DNA of 61,686 nucleotides from Eggerthellaceae bacterium. GTDB taxonomy: Bacteria > Actinomycetota > Coriobacteriia > Coriobacteriales > Eggerthellaceae. This document shows, piece by piece, positions 30,955 through 40,190 of the stretch. The stretch lies in the NCBI GenBank assembly GCA_015062605.1, contig SUUI01000010.1, positions 1-61,686 of the forward strand, read 5' to 3'. The position numbers and the translations under genes are program-made. Position 1 is the stretch's first letter. Each line of letters opens with the position of its first letter. The notes below the pieces were generated by a model. That model made no database searches and had not been told where the DNA came from. It saw only the letters and a list, made by a program, of their open reading frames with translations.

Positions 30955-32310
30955 CTATCCGATGACATGGCCTTGAGCGCGCATGATTGCGATGATGGCA
31001 TCGACTTTCTCTTCGCACAGTTCGAGCGTGGGGGCCTCGGCCATCACACGGATTACCGGCTCGGTACCGCTTTGGCGCACGAGAATGCGCCCATCATCGC
31101 CAAGCTCATCGTCTGCCGTCGCGATGGCCGCTTGCACGGCCTTATCGGCAAGCGATGCCGCCTTGTCCGCAACGCGAACGTTCTTGAGAACCTGTGGCAG
31201 GATGGTGAGCGGCTCTGCGAGCTCTGCAATCGTCTTACCCGCCGCAATGAGCGCCTCCATGACCATGAGGCTCGTCAAGACGCCATCACCCGTGGTTGCG
31301 AATTCGCGGAAGATGATATGACCGGACTGCTCGCCGCCGAGAAGATGATCATAGGTCGCCATGTTCTCATAAACGTACTTATCACCGACGGCCGTCTTCT
31401 CGTAGGCGATGCCGGCTTCGTCAAACGCCTTATACAGCCCGAAGTTACTCATGATGGTGGTTACGACGGTATTGCTCGTCAAGCGGCCCGCCTGCTTCAT
31501 GTGGACGCCGCAGACGTACATGATCTGGTCGCCATCGATGACGTTGCCATCCCCATCGACCGCAAGGCAGCGATCCGCATCGCCATCATATGCGAATCCC
31601 ACATCGAGGCCCGCATCTTTCACGAATGCGCATAAGCCCTCGATGTGCGTAGAGCCGCATGCTACGTTGATGTTGCGCCCATCGGGAGTATTGTTGATGA
31701 CCTTCACATCGGCGCCAAGTGCAGCGAAGACGTGCGGAGCCACGGCCGAGGCACTGCCATTCGCGCAATCCAAACCGATACGATACCCCGCAAGGGAAGC
31801 CGGTGCTTTGGAGATGAGGAACTCAGCATATCGATCGACGGCAGCCGAATGATCGATGACGCGACCGATCGCATCGCCCTGAGCATACGCAAGTTCGCCG
31901 ATTTCGCCATCGATATACGCCTCGATACCCTCGATAGTCTCCTCGTCGAGCTTCTCGCCTGCACTGTTAAGCACCTTGATGCCGTTATCTTGGAATGGGT
32001 TATGACTCGCCGACACCATCACACCGAATGCGAAGTCGCCTGTGCGCGTCAAATATGCGACGCCAGGCGTGGTGACCACATCGAGCAGATACGCATCCCC
32101 ACCCGAAGCCACGATGCCTGCCGCCAGCGCATGCTCGAACATATCGCCCGACTGGCGCGTGTCCTTGCCGATTACGATCTGCGCACGATTCCCATTTGCG
32201 GCCTTTGCAGCTTGGGCACCCAGATAGCGTCCGATCTGATATGCATGCCAACTCGTCAGATCGACATTAGCCTCACCGCGAAAACCATCTGTCCCGAAGT
32301 ATTTTCCCAT
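30955..32310 (-). CDS. glmM: Phosphoglucosamine mutase
   Basis: GlmM converts glucosamine-6-phosphate to glucosamine-1-phosphate for peptidoglycan. The 451-residue protein starts MGKYFGTDGFRGEAN. It carries the phosphoserine loop MVSASHNPF (Ser102), the metal loop DGDADRC and the C-terminal phosphate-binding RQSGTEPVIRVM, the complete set for this alpha-D-phosphohexomutase subfamily. A GGGGAG site precedes the chosen ATG (32308-32310). With the downstream hexapeptide protein and nagB some 4.5 kb upstream, it marks an amino-sugar neighbourhood. Confidence 0.95.
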   Translation of the reverse strand: MGKYFGTDGFRGEANVDLTSWHAYQIGRYLGAQAAKAANGNRAQIVIGKDTRQSGDMFEHALAAGIVASGGDAYLLDVVTTPGVAYLTRTGDFAFGVMVSASHNPFQDNGIKVLNSAGEKLDEETIEGIEAYIDGEIGELAYAQGDAIGRVIDHSAAVDRYAEFLISKAPASLAGYRIGLDCANGSASAVAPHVFAALGADVKVINNTPDGRNINVACGSTHIEGLCAFVKDAGLDVGFAYDGDADRCLAVDGDGNVIDGDQIMYVCGVHMKQAGRLTSNTVVTTIMSNFGLYKAFDEAGIAYEKTAVGDKYVYENMATYDHLLGGEQSGHIIFREFATTGDGVLTSLMVMEALIAAGKTIAELAEPLTILPQVLKNVRVADKAASLADKAVQAAIATADDELGDDGRILVRQSGTEPVIRVMAEAPTLELCEEKVDAIIAIMRAQGHVIG

Positions 32311-32375
32311 GATGACTCCCCTATCAAAAATGAAGCAGCCTGTGCTGCCTTGAACAACCATCGTTGCTTGAAGGG

Positions 32376-32414
32376 ATTATATACCGTGTACATGTCATAC
32401 AGGTTACATGAACA
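32376..32414 (-). promoter_or_regulatory. glmM promoter with inverted repeat
   Basis: A perfect TATAAT on the minus strand (plus 32376-32381) lies about 65 bases before the glmM start. Just upstream is an imperfect inverted repeat, TGTACATG (32387-32394) and CATGAACA (32407-32414), spaced 12 bases, lying over the expected -35. It looks like a binding site for a dimeric regulator. The regulator is unknown. Confidence 0.45.
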
Positions 32415-32464
32415 AACATGCAGGCGGCACATGGACAGAAAAAACATGCGAATAACTACTGTAT

Positions 32465-35400
32465 CTAGTCGATGGATTTCAGGCTCTCCACCATATCTAT
32501 GCCTGCGAGTTTATGACGCATCGCGAACATCACGATAGCGGAGAATACGATGGTGATCGCATAGCCCAACAGATAGCTCACCAGATGGATTTCGCGACCG
32601 AACATGACATAATCGACTTCCGCCGTCGTGACGACGAAGCCTTCGAGGAAGTATCCGAGCACCAAGCCGAACGCGGCTCCTATGAGCGTGAGAAGCACGA
32701 TTTCTCGGAAGATGTAGGCATTCACCTCGCGACGCGTGAAGCCAAGCACCTTCAGGCTCGCAATCTCGCGGCGACGTTCGGTGATATTGATGTTCGTCAA
32801 GTTATACAACACGATGAACGCCAAGCCTGCAGCCGCGACGACTAGAACAACGACGATCATATTCACGCTCGTCAACATCTTGCGATAGCTGTCGATAGTC
32901 TCGTCGTTGTAGGCAACCGTTTCAACCTCGTCACGTGCATGCAGCCCCTCGGTTACCGCCGCACGTTTGGAAGCATCCTCGGTGCACGTGCCGTAAATCG
33001 CGCTGTAGTCAAGTGCGGTTCCGACATTTTGGCTCCATGCGTCCGCACCCACGATCAACTCATGGCCAACGTAGTATTCCATAACATCGGTGATTGTCAG
33101 CGTATGGCCATCACCTACTGCATTGCCTATCTCGTCTTGCTCGTAGACGGTCACGCAGTCGCCCGGACGAACATTGAGCGTCTTGGCCATCTTCTCGGTC
33201 ATGATCACGCTCTGCTCGTTAAGCTCGATAGGCACCTGCCCGACCCGTTCCTTCGTGATGATAAGCTCGTTCATCTGCTTCGCGTCTTCGGGAATAACGA
33301 TGATGAGCCCCGTCGGATTGTGGTCGGCAGACGAGACCTTCATGTTCGCACGCTCTGCGCGTGCAAGGTTGCTCACGCCACCCGTGTCCTCCATATACGA
33401 CAACGTACGCGAGATCTCGTCCTCTGTCGCATCATCGGCCATCTGAACCACCACGTTGTAATTCACGATAGGACCGAATTGCTTGTCGATGATGTCCCAG
33501 ATCGCATCATGGAGACCTAAGCCTGTCAGCAGAAGAGCCGTGCATCCTGCTATGCCTACGATGGTCATCCACAAGCGCTTCTTATAGCGGAACAGGTTGC
33601 GGCACGTGACCTTCCAAGAGAACGATAGGCGCTGCCAAATAGGCGTGACCCTTTGCAGCAGGATCTTCTTGCCTGCAGACGGAGCACGCGGAAGCATAAG
33701 GGAGGCTGGTTGCTCGCGCAACGTGGCAGCCACCGCCGCCCATGTGGAGACGAGCGTTATGCCGACACCGAGTCCAGCAGACAGGAGAGCAAGCGGCATG
33801 TCCACGGGAAGCGGCAACGAAAGCGGCGGTACGTTGTAAATGATCGCATATGCTTTGGAGATGACATACGGCAGCACTTGCGAGAGGATTCCGATGCCTA
33901 TGACGGCGCCTATAATGCTCGCAGATGCAGCGTATGCCAGGTATTTGCCAGTAATGCGCGCACGACTGTAACCAAGGGCTTTGTACGTGCCGATGATGAC
34001 GCGCTCCTCTTCCACCATACGCGTCATCGTAGTCAAAGCGACAAGCGCGGCCACGAGGAAGAAGATGAACGGGAACACGCGCGCAATGTTATCCACGCGT
34101 TCCGCATCGGTATTGTAGCTGACAACCCCGTAGTTCGATGTGCGGTCGAGCACGTAGATTTTAGGCTCTTCGAGATCGTCTATCTGTTTTTGAGCATCAT
34201 CAAGCTCCCCTTGGGCATTCCCAAGCTGTGCATACGCCTCGGCGCGCCCGGATTCGAACTCGGCCAAACCCCGATTGTATTCAGATTGTCCTGCCGCCAA
34301 TTCGGATCTAGCGCGTGCAAGCTCATCTGCAGCCGCATCAAGCTGTTTCTGGGCTTGGTCAAGCTGGGAGGCAGCATATGCCTCCTTCTCACGGTACTGA
34401 GCCCATCCGTCTGCGATTTGCGCCTTCGCATCTTCGAGCTCTTTAGCACGGGCGCTGATCGTCTCTTGTGCAGCATCGAGTTCAGAGCGCATGTCGCGCA
34501 AAACGGCTTCGCCAGCATCGAGCTTTTCCTTCGCGGCATCGAGCGCCGCTTTGGCGGCTTCGAATTCTTTCTGCAATTGCTGGAGATATGATATTTGCGC
34601 ATTGAGGGCAGAAAGCTGGTTTTGCATCTCGATCATCGCCGGATCATCATCAGGCATGCCAGCGGCCCTCGCCTGCTCTATCCGCGCCTCGAGAGTGCTT
34701 TTAGAGGTTAGGGCTTGATTGAGCGCTGATGCAACCTGTTGCCGTTCGGGAGCACTCGCCTCGTACTGAGCGAGCGCCTCGTCATATTGCGCCTTGCTGG
34801 CGTTCCATTGGGCAAGGCCATCGGCATACTCCGCCTCGTGTTCGGCAAGTTCTTCGCGTGCAACCTCAAGCTGCTCTTCACCGTATTCCACCTCGGCCTG
34901 AGCATCTTCGAGCTCTTTAAGCGCGGTAGCCAGCTGCTCCTCGGCTTGCGCCCGCTGGTCCGCGAGCTCGCTCACGCCTGTATCGTATTGTTCTTGCCCC
35001 GAGGCGATTTGGCGAGCCGCATCGGCAAGCTTTGCAGCCGCTTGGACAAGCTCGTTTTGGCCTTCGGCTATGCGCTTATCGGCAAGGGCCTTCTGCTCGT
35101 TGTATTCGGCTTTAGCATCATCAAGCTTGGATTGTGCGTCCCCTCGTATATCGTCATAGCGGACTTTTGCAATGGCGCCCGAATTCTCCTCGAAGCGTGC
35201 AACCACCTCGTCTATGGCATGCTGGTATTCATCGCTTCCTGCAAATAATTCATCGGCGCCCTTCACCTTCACGAATATCTGCGAGCACGGGAAGTCTTCC
35301 TCGAATGTTTTCTCAGGAACATACACGATCTGCTGGATGCCTCCCGACCCTAGAGAGGTCGAACCTATCGAAATCGCCGAAACGTATGAGGATGTATGGA

Positions 35401-35974
35401 CGAGACCTGTAACTTTGAATGCGCGAACCGTAAGCACACCATCGAGATCTTGCGAGCCGTAGAGAACCTCGACCGTATCTCCGATTTCGATGGGTGTGCT
35501 CATCACGCGGTCGGCGGATAGCACGCACTCGTCCGCTTCTGTCGGCCAAGAACCCCTCTCAAGGATGAGACGGTTCAGATACGAGCTGTCCTCGCTTAGC
35601 ACATGCACCCCATCATCAGTTGATGATGCCGCTGCGGCGTCCACATCGAAAGAGATAACGCGCATGGCGTATTGCTCGCCATCGAGCAGGGCCATGATAT
35701 CGGTCGACTTAGCGGCGCACGCCGCCTCGACGCCTTCGGTCGCACGGGCAGTTTCTAGCTGTGAATCCGAAAAACCCAGAGAGGAAACGAGCAGGATGTC
35801 GTAGAGCTCGGTGCCATCATAGAACTCATCTCCCGAGATATGCATATCGGGAGCGGTCATTCGCAATCCAGCATAGAAGCCGCATCCGAGCGCAACGATG
35901 CCCGCGATGGCCAGGTACCTGCCCAACGAGGATGAGATCGAACGCACTATGTCACGGTTGAATACGCTTTTCAT
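32465..35974 (-). CDS. FtsX-family ABC permease with long extracellular coiled coil
   Basis: The 1169-residue permease has an N-terminal helix (about 20-40) and a MacB-like outer domain (about 45-270). Residues about 275-602 form one very long Ala/Glu/Gln-rich coiled coil, followed by an FtsX block of helices (about 625-760). A second permease unit begins ...RNLFRYKKRLWMTIVGIAG and ends with the last FtsX block, with the usual REIASLKVLGFTRREV. It should work with the adjacent ATPase (36 bases upstream) as a mechanotransmission-type exporter rather than an importer. The coiled coil probably reaches into the cell wall, where FtsX relatives activate hydrolases. The cargo is unknown. Confidence 0.88.
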   Translation of the reverse strand: MKSVFNRDIVRSISSSLGRYLAIAGIVALGCGFYAGLRMTAPDMHISGDEFYDGTELYDILLVSSLGFSDSQLETARATEGVEAACAAKSTDIMALLDGEQYAMRVISFDVDAAAASSTDDGVHVLSEDSSYLNRLILERGSWPTEADECVLSADRVMSTPIEIGDTVEVLYGSQDLDGVLTVRAFKVTGLVHTSSYVSAISIGSTSLGSGGIQQIVYVPEKTFEEDFPCSQIFVKVKGADELFAGSDEYQHAIDEVVARFEENSGAIAKVRYDDIRGDAQSKLDDAKAEYNEQKALADKRIAEGQNELVQAAAKLADAARQIASGQEQYDTGVSELADQRAQAEEQLATALKELEDAQAEVEYGEEQLEVAREELAEHEAEYADGLAQWNASKAQYDEALAQYEASAPERQQVASALNQALTSKSTLEARIEQARAAGMPDDDPAMIEMQNQLSALNAQISYLQQLQKEFEAAKAALDAAKEKLDAGEAVLRDMRSELDAAQETISARAKELEDAKAQIADGWAQYREKEAYAASQLDQAQKQLDAAADELARARSELAAGQSEYNRGLAEFESGRAEAYAQLGNAQGELDDAQKQIDDLEEPKIYVLDRTSNYGVVSYNTDAERVDNIARVFPFIFFLVAALVALTTMTRMVEEERVIIGTYKALGYSRARITGKYLAYAASASIIGAVIGIGILSQVLPYVISKAYAIIYNVPPLSLPLPVDMPLALLSAGLGVGITLVSTWAAVAATLREQPASLMLPRAPSAGKKILLQRVTPIWQRLSFSWKVTCRNLFRYKKRLWMTIVGIAGCTALLLTGLGLHDAIWDIIDKQFGPIVNYNVVVQMADDATEDEISRTLSYMEDTGGVSNLARAERANMKVSSADHNPTGLIIVIPEDAKQMNELIITKERVGQVPIELNEQSVIMTEKMAKTLNVRPGDCVTVYEQDEIGNAVGDGHTLTITDVMEYYVGHELIVGADAWSQNVGTALDYSAIYGTCTEDASKRAAVTEGLHARDEVETVAYNDETIDSYRKMLTSVNMIVVVLVVAAAGLAFIVLYNLTNINITERRREIASLKVLGFTRREVNAYIFREIVLLTLIGAAFGLVLGYFLEGFVVTTAEVDYVMFGREIHLVSYLLGYAITIVFSAIVMFAMRHKLAGIDMVESLKSID

Positions 35975-36010
35975 GCAGAAAATCCCACTGGTTGCCTATT
36001 CGCGAATCTC

Positions 36011-36712
36011 CTACCACTCGATGGTTTCCGCATCGGCAGGGTTTTGGTTGATTGCAACGTCAATAGCGCGCCCTTCGCGAATCTTGATCACGCGATCGGC
36101 GATGGCGCAGAACGCTTGGTTGTGCGTGATGAGCACGACCGTATGCCCTGTTTGCCGGCATGTGTTCTGCAATAGCTTCAAAATTGCCTTGCCTGTCTGA
36201 TAATCGAGCGCGCCTGTCGGCTCGTCGCATAATAGGAGCTTGGGGTTCTTGGCTAAGGCGCGCGCAATGGCAACGCGCTGTTGCTCACCGCCAGATAGTT
36301 GGCTTGGGAAGTTGTCCATGCGGGACTCGAGGCCGACCTGCGCTAAGACCTCCGTCGCATCGAGGGGGTCATCGCAAATCTGGCTTGCCAACTCGACGTT
36401 CTCATGGGCGGTAAGGTTCTGCACGAGGTTGTAGAACTGAAACACGAAGCCGATATCATGACGGCGATAGTTGGTCAGCTGCTTCTCATCGAATGCAGCG
36501 ACATCGACGCCATCGACGAACACGTTGCCGCTTGTTGCGACATCGATGCCACCGAGTATGTTGAGCACGGTTGTCTTTCCCGCGCCGGATGGGCCAACGA
36601 TCACCACGAACTCGCCCTGCTCGATGGAGAAATCCATGCCATCGACAGCAGCGACCTGGACTTCGCCCATCTGGTAGACCTTCCGCACGTTGCGAAACTC
36701 CACGAATGCCAC
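36011..36712 (-). CDS. ABC transporter ATP-binding protein (LolD/MacB type)
   Basis: The 233-residue ATPase has Walker A GPSGAGKT, the Q-loop, the signature LSGGEQQR, Walker [13 protein letters not shown] and the H-loop LITHNQ. The spacing and the GALDYQTG stretch are typical of the LolD/MacB/FtsE group that pairs with FtsX-like permeases. It begins the two-gene operon with the coiled-coil permease, so the two form one transporter at the cytoplasmic membrane. Confidence 0.94.
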   Translation of the reverse strand: MAFVEFRNVRKVYQMGEVQVAAVDGMDFSIEQGEFVVIVGPSGAGKTTVLNILGGIDVATSGNVFVDGVDVAAFDEKQLTNYRRHDIGFVFQFYNLVQNLTAHENVELASQICDDPLDATEVLAQVGLESRMDNFPSQLSGGEQQRVAIARALAKNPKLLLCDEPTGALDYQTGKAILKLLQNTCRQTGHTVVLITHNQAFCAIADRVIKIREGRAIDVAINQNPADAETIEW

Positions 36713-36787
36713 GTTAAACCACCTTATCGCTCAGTTAAACAACCTTGAAATAACACGTAGACGTTATACCACGTTGCACAGAGCAAG

Positions 36788-36815
36788 AAAACCGCCGAAG
36801 GACTTCGGCGGTTCC
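36788..36815 (-). terminator. Terminator of nagB
   Basis: On the minus strand AACCGCCGAAG pairs with CTTCGGCGGTT with almost no loop, followed by TTCTTG. It lies between the nagB stop and the ABC ATPase start. Confidence 0.8.
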
Positions 36816-36865
36816 AGATCTAAAAGGTTCCAACGCCGCGCACACGCGGCGCGTCATCTGGGTTT

Positions 36866-37585
36866 TTACAGCTTGCTTGCCGCTGCCTCGTCTAAGAAGA
36901 CGACTGCGTCGGGATGCAGCTGCAGCACGCTTGCAGGACATGCCGAACTGACCGGCCCCTTGATGGTTTGATACACAGCCTCTGCCTTGCTCTCGCCGAG
37001 TGCGATCAGGAGCAGCTTACGGGCGTTCATGACGGTCTTGATGCCCATGGTGGCCGCATGCGTCGGGACGTCATCGAGGGAATCGAAGAAGCGGGCGTTC
37101 ACCTCTCGGGTGTTTTGCGTGAGCTCGACGACATGCGTCAAAGACTCGAGCGGCGTGCCCGGCTCATTGAAGCCGATATGCCCGTTGCAGCCAATGCCCA
37201 GAAGCTGCATGTCGATTCCGCCAGCTTCGGCGATTGCCTCGTCGTACGCAGCGAGCGTGGCGGCATCAGTGTCGATGCCAGACGGGATATGCACGCGTGC
37301 AGGATCGAGATCGATATGGGTGAACAGATTGGTATCCATGAAGTAGCGATAAGACTGATCATGCGTCGGCTCAAGACCCACGTATTCGTCCAGATTGAAG
37401 GTCGTCACATCCTTAAACGAGATCTCGCCTGCCTCATAAAGCTTGATGAGCTGAGCGTATAAATCGAGCGGGGTCGAACCTGTTGCGAATCCCAGCACTG
37501 CATTGGGCTTGTCCTTCAGAATCTCTTGGTAAATCGCAGCAGCCTGCTTCGCGATTCCCTCCGGAGTATCAACGATTACCTTCAT
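36866..37585 (-). CDS. nagB: Glucosamine-6-phosphate deaminase
   Basis: NagB converts glucosamine-6-phosphate to fructose-6-phosphate and ammonia. The 239-residue protein has GFATGSTPLDLYAQLIKL (phosphate loop), NLDEYVG with the catalytic Asp region and LLGIGCNGHIGFNEPG carrying the ring-opening His. I chose the ATG at 37583-37585 (AAGGATGG upstream), which gives normal length; the open frame continues upstream without similarity. nagA is not next to it. The upstream neighbour, a CYTH protein, may be co-transcribed. Confidence 0.95.
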   Translation of the reverse strand: MKVIVDTPEGIAKQAAAIYQEILKDKPNAVLGFATGSTPLDLYAQLIKLYEAGEISFKDVTTFNLDEYVGLEPTHDQSYRYFMDTNLFTHIDLDPARVHIPSGIDTDAATLAAYDEAIAEAGGIDMQLLGIGCNGHIGFNEPGTPLESLTHVVELTQNTREVNARFFDSLDDVPTHAATMGIKTVMNARKLLLIALGESKAEAVYQTIKGPVSSACPASVLQLHPDAVVFLDEAAASKL

Positions 37586-37751
37586 GTTTAAACCATCCTT
37601 TGCATCATTGTCCGACAATGCAATCATGCTGAAAACGCCTGCACGATCGTCTGTTTTCCCTAACTTGTTTATTGTAGTTTTTGCTGTTCGTGCATCTAAA
37701 GCGCAGCGGATTTTTCCACGCACTTATCAAAAAACACCGAAATGAGCCCAT

Positions 37752-38294
37752 TTAATCGGTGCTTTCCGCAAAACAACGAAGAACAAGCGATGGATCGTCT
37801 GCTTGCGCCATGGCAACATTGCGGAAGCGCATATCCTCACTCACATCGAGAAGCGCCCACGAAGGCATCGGATAGCTTTCGGCCTCATCTATGCTCGCAA
37901 ATTCCATCTCGGCCATCGCAAGACCCGCATAATCGGCTTCGAACACATCGATCTCGAATATGCGAGCAGTATCGGATGCTTTCGCATCCACGTCCGATTC
38001 GGGCACGATATAGCGAACCTTGGCGATCGTTCTCCCCTCGGTTTTCGCGCGCAACTCGAGATAGGATTCCCTCGAAAGCGCAAACTCGCGCTCCTCGCGC
38101 ACAAGCGGACTATCCGCATCCTTCGATTTGCCCTTGATGGTCATGACGAACCAAGCATCATCTATCGCGCGCAGACGCACTTGCGGCGAGAACGAAAGAT
38201 ATGACTGCACGATATGGTGACGCTCGGCCGCATCGAGCGAAAACGGAAGCTTGTCTATATCGATGAGCCATTTGCGCTCGATTTCAAATGCCAT
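37752..38294 (-). CDS. CYTH domain protein (inorganic triphosphatase-like)
   Basis: The 180-residue protein opens with FEIERKWL, the ExExK signature of the CYTH tunnel fold. It follows with alternating charged strands (VRLRAIDD, FVMTIKGK, EEREFAL, FEIDVFE) that line the tunnel and bind triphosphate and metal. Bacterial members are mostly inorganic triphosphatases; adenylate cyclase activity is a rarer alternative. The ATG at 38292-38294 follows AAAGGAG. It lies 166 bases upstream of nagB in the same direction. Confidence 0.87.
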   Translation of the reverse strand: MAFEIERKWLIDIDKLPFSLDAAERHHIVQSYLSFSPQVRLRAIDDAWFVMTIKGKSKDADSPLVREEREFALSRESYLELRAKTEGRTIAKVRYIVPESDVDAKASDTARIFEIDVFEADYAGLAMAEMEFASIDEAESYPMPSWALLDVSEDMRFRNVAMAQADDPSLVLRCFAESTD

Positions 38295-38478
38295 GCTTTC
38301 TCCTTTGCGAATCGGTACAGACAATGATGCCACACCACAACATATTATTCACGCCATTTTTGCCGCGCACATCGCCTCTGCCTTGCTCCTGACCTGTCTT
38401 GCGCATCGAGCTGCGGTATACTTGATTGAGTACGAAACGCACGTGCAACGAACAGACCAAAACGAAAGAAGCACGCTT

Positions 38479-38910
38479 ATGTGGAGCTCATGCCATCCCA
38501 AATCTGATCAAGACTTGAAGGAATGCGCCGAGTTGGGTAAATCGCTCAATCGCCTTTCCCAGCCCACCATCTTATGCATCCTCGCCCAATCCGAAGAGCC
38601 GCTTCACGGGTATATCATCGTCCAGAAGGCAGCCGAATCCCCCATGTTCGGTGGCAAGAAGCCCGATGCTACGGGCATCTACCGCGCACTTAAGCGCATG
38701 GAGGAGCTCGAATTGGTCGAGAGCCAGTGGGATACCCCCGCTGAAGGTTCTGCGAAGCGCCTGTTCACGCTCACCGACAAGGGCCGTCGTTGCCTGCGCC
38801 GCTGGATCGATGCGCTGGCTTGCTACGAGCTCACGCTCGAGCAACTGCGCGCTGATGCGGCAGCTGCCCTCGGCATCGAATTGCCCGACACACCGTATTG
38901 CACCCACTAA
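38479..38910 (+). CDS. PadR-family transcriptional regulator
   Basis: The 143-residue protein has a PadR winged helix: LSQPTILCILAQSEEPLHGYIIVQKA, then GGKKPDATGIYRALKRMEELELVESQWD with the wing and recognition helix. A short C-terminal helix for dimerisation follows. The ATG at 38479 is chosen because similarity begins soon after; its ribosome site (AAAGAAG) is weak. It precedes a small thioredoxin-fold gene by 27 bases and may regulate it or the divergent CYTH gene. The ligand is unknown. Confidence 0.8.
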   Translation: MWSSCHPKSDQDLKECAELGKSLNRLSQPTILCILAQSEEPLHGYIIVQKAAESPMFGGKKPDATGIYRALKRMEELELVESQWDTPAEGSAKRLFTLTDKGRRCLRRWIDALACYELTLEQLRADAAAALGIELPDTPYCTH

Positions 38911-38937
38911 GCCCGTATAGACTTAAAGGAGAGAGTT

Positions 38938-39177
38938 ATGCCTGCGCCGATTCTGTATTACTGGGGACCTTGCACCGTGTGCGCAACGACCGTGAAATTC
39001 GCAGAGGAAAACGGCATCGAGCTCGACAAACGCGATGTGGAACAGGTTCCTCCCTACGAGGAGCTTCTGGCTTTAGGTGGCGACGCGAACAAGATCCCGT
39101 ATCTGTATGACGACGAAAAGCTGCTCCAGGGCAATGCCGCCATCATCGAGCATTTGACGGCGAAATTCCTATCGTAG
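38938..39177 (+). CDS. Small glutaredoxin-like protein
   Basis: This 79-residue thioredoxin-fold protein has an active-site-like CxxC in YYWGPCTVCATTV (residues about 11-14), a cis-Pro region NKIPYLY and a final helix. It resembles glutaredoxin and NrdH in size but has an unusual GPCTVC site. The ATG follows AAAGGAG. It ends nine bases inside the 3' end of the convergent GNAT gene. Possible partners are the nearby redox enzymes; this is inference. Confidence 0.78.
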   Translation: MPAPILYYWGPCTVCATTVKFAEENGIELDKRDVEQVPPYEELLALGGDANKIPYLYDDEKLLQGNAAIIEHLTAKFLS

Positions 39178-39603
39178 ATATTCCATCGGTTGCGGCGTGC
39201 ATTCCTCGCGCATCTCGCAACCATCGCAGTCACCCGCGATTTCAGGAGCAATGAGCTCCCAATCGATGTCCTTGTATCCGAGCGCCCGATAAAACGGGAT
39301 GCTGACACCGCGTGACACCAATCGGACGCTTCCGAAGCGCTCATGCACATCATCCATCATCATGCGTCCGATCCCAAAGCCGCGCCATGGCTTATAGAGC
39401 ACGATGGGGTTCACGTACGCTTGGTTAGTCTTGGGATCGACCCATACCCTCACAAAGCCGATGGGTACATCGTCTTCATTCACCGCAACTGTCACACCCT
39501 CGGTCGAGGGGATGGCATCCATGCCCTCCCATGCGGCGTAGGCATTCACGTAATCCATATCCGCATCGCGAGCATCTCGAAGCGCTATGTTCATCTGGGT
39601 CAT
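39169..39603 (-). CDS. GNAT family N-acetyltransferase
   Basis: The 144-residue protein has the acetyl-CoA loop VLYKPWRGFGIGRMMMDDVHERF and the GVSIPFYRALGYKD end typical of GNAT. The C-terminus has a small Cys cluster (GDCDGCEMREEC) that may bind metal. The start ATG (39601-39603) follows GAGGAG; a longer TTG-initiated form is less likely. It lies 27 bases after the flavoprotein gene and may be the last gene of the redox operon. The substrate is unknown. Confidence 0.82.
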   Translation of the reverse strand: MTQMNIALRDARDADMDYVNAYAAWEGMDAIPSTEGVTVAVNEDDVPIGFVRVWVDPKTNQAYVNPIVLYKPWRGFGIGRMMMDDVHERFGSVRLVSRGVSIPFYRALGYKDIDWELIAPEIAGDCDGCEMREECTPQPMEYLR

Positions 39604-39630
39604 CGACGATCTCCTCAAAACGCGCTTGCA

Positions 39631-40170
39631 CTAGGATAGGCTCGCGCCGAACGCGCGCGCCTCATCTAGCCCGGGCTTACCGATTATGGCGCCCTTTTCG
39701 TACACGCCGTTTTGCATGATGATCTTCACGATTTCGGCGTGACAGTAATTCATGACAATCTCGAAGCTTCTAATCAAGCCGTCCGCCGTCGAAGGATCCT
39801 TGTCTTCGAACGCCAAGAGCAAGGCGACCTTGTTGAAATTAATCGGCTTACCGCCGATTGCGCAGAACTGCCGATCCATGAAGGCCTTTATCTGAGCTGG
39901 ATACGTGTAGAAGTACATGGGGAAAGCGTACACGGTAAGCTCCGCCCAACATAAATCGTCATAGAAGTCCTGCATATCATCTTTCTGAATGCATTCCCCA
40001 TCATGCGTTACGCAGTATTCACAAGCCTTGCAACCTGCGATTTTCGCGCGGCCTGCATCGATGCGACGCACCTCATTACCTGCCGATAGGGCACCTTCGA
40101 TGAAGGCATCGGCGAAGATGTCGGAATTACCGCCTTTGCGCGGGCTTCCCGTCACTACGAGGATATTCAT
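39631..40170 (-). CDS. Iron-sulfur flavoprotein / NADPH-dependent FMN reductase family
   Basis: The 179-residue flavodoxin-fold protein starts MNILVVTGSPRKGGNSDIFADAF, the FMN phosphate loop. It carries GCKACEYCVTHDGEC, a compact Cys cluster that binds a 4Fe-4S centre in the Isf family of anaerobes. It probably moves electrons between ferredoxin and an acceptor. It follows the radical SAM gene by 20 bases and could supply the electrons that enzyme needs. The start has GGGAGAAG upstream. Confidence 0.88.
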   Translation of the reverse strand: MNILVVTGSPRKGGNSDIFADAFIEGALSAGNEVRRIDAGRAKIAGCKACEYCVTHDGECIQKDDMQDFYDDLCWAELTVYAFPMYFYTYPAQIKAFMDRQFCAIGGKPINFNKVALLLAFEDKDPSTADGLIRSFEIVMNYCHAEIVKIIMQNGVYEKGAIIGKPGLDEARAFGASLS

Positions 40171-40190
40171 GATCTTCTCCCCTCTCGCGC

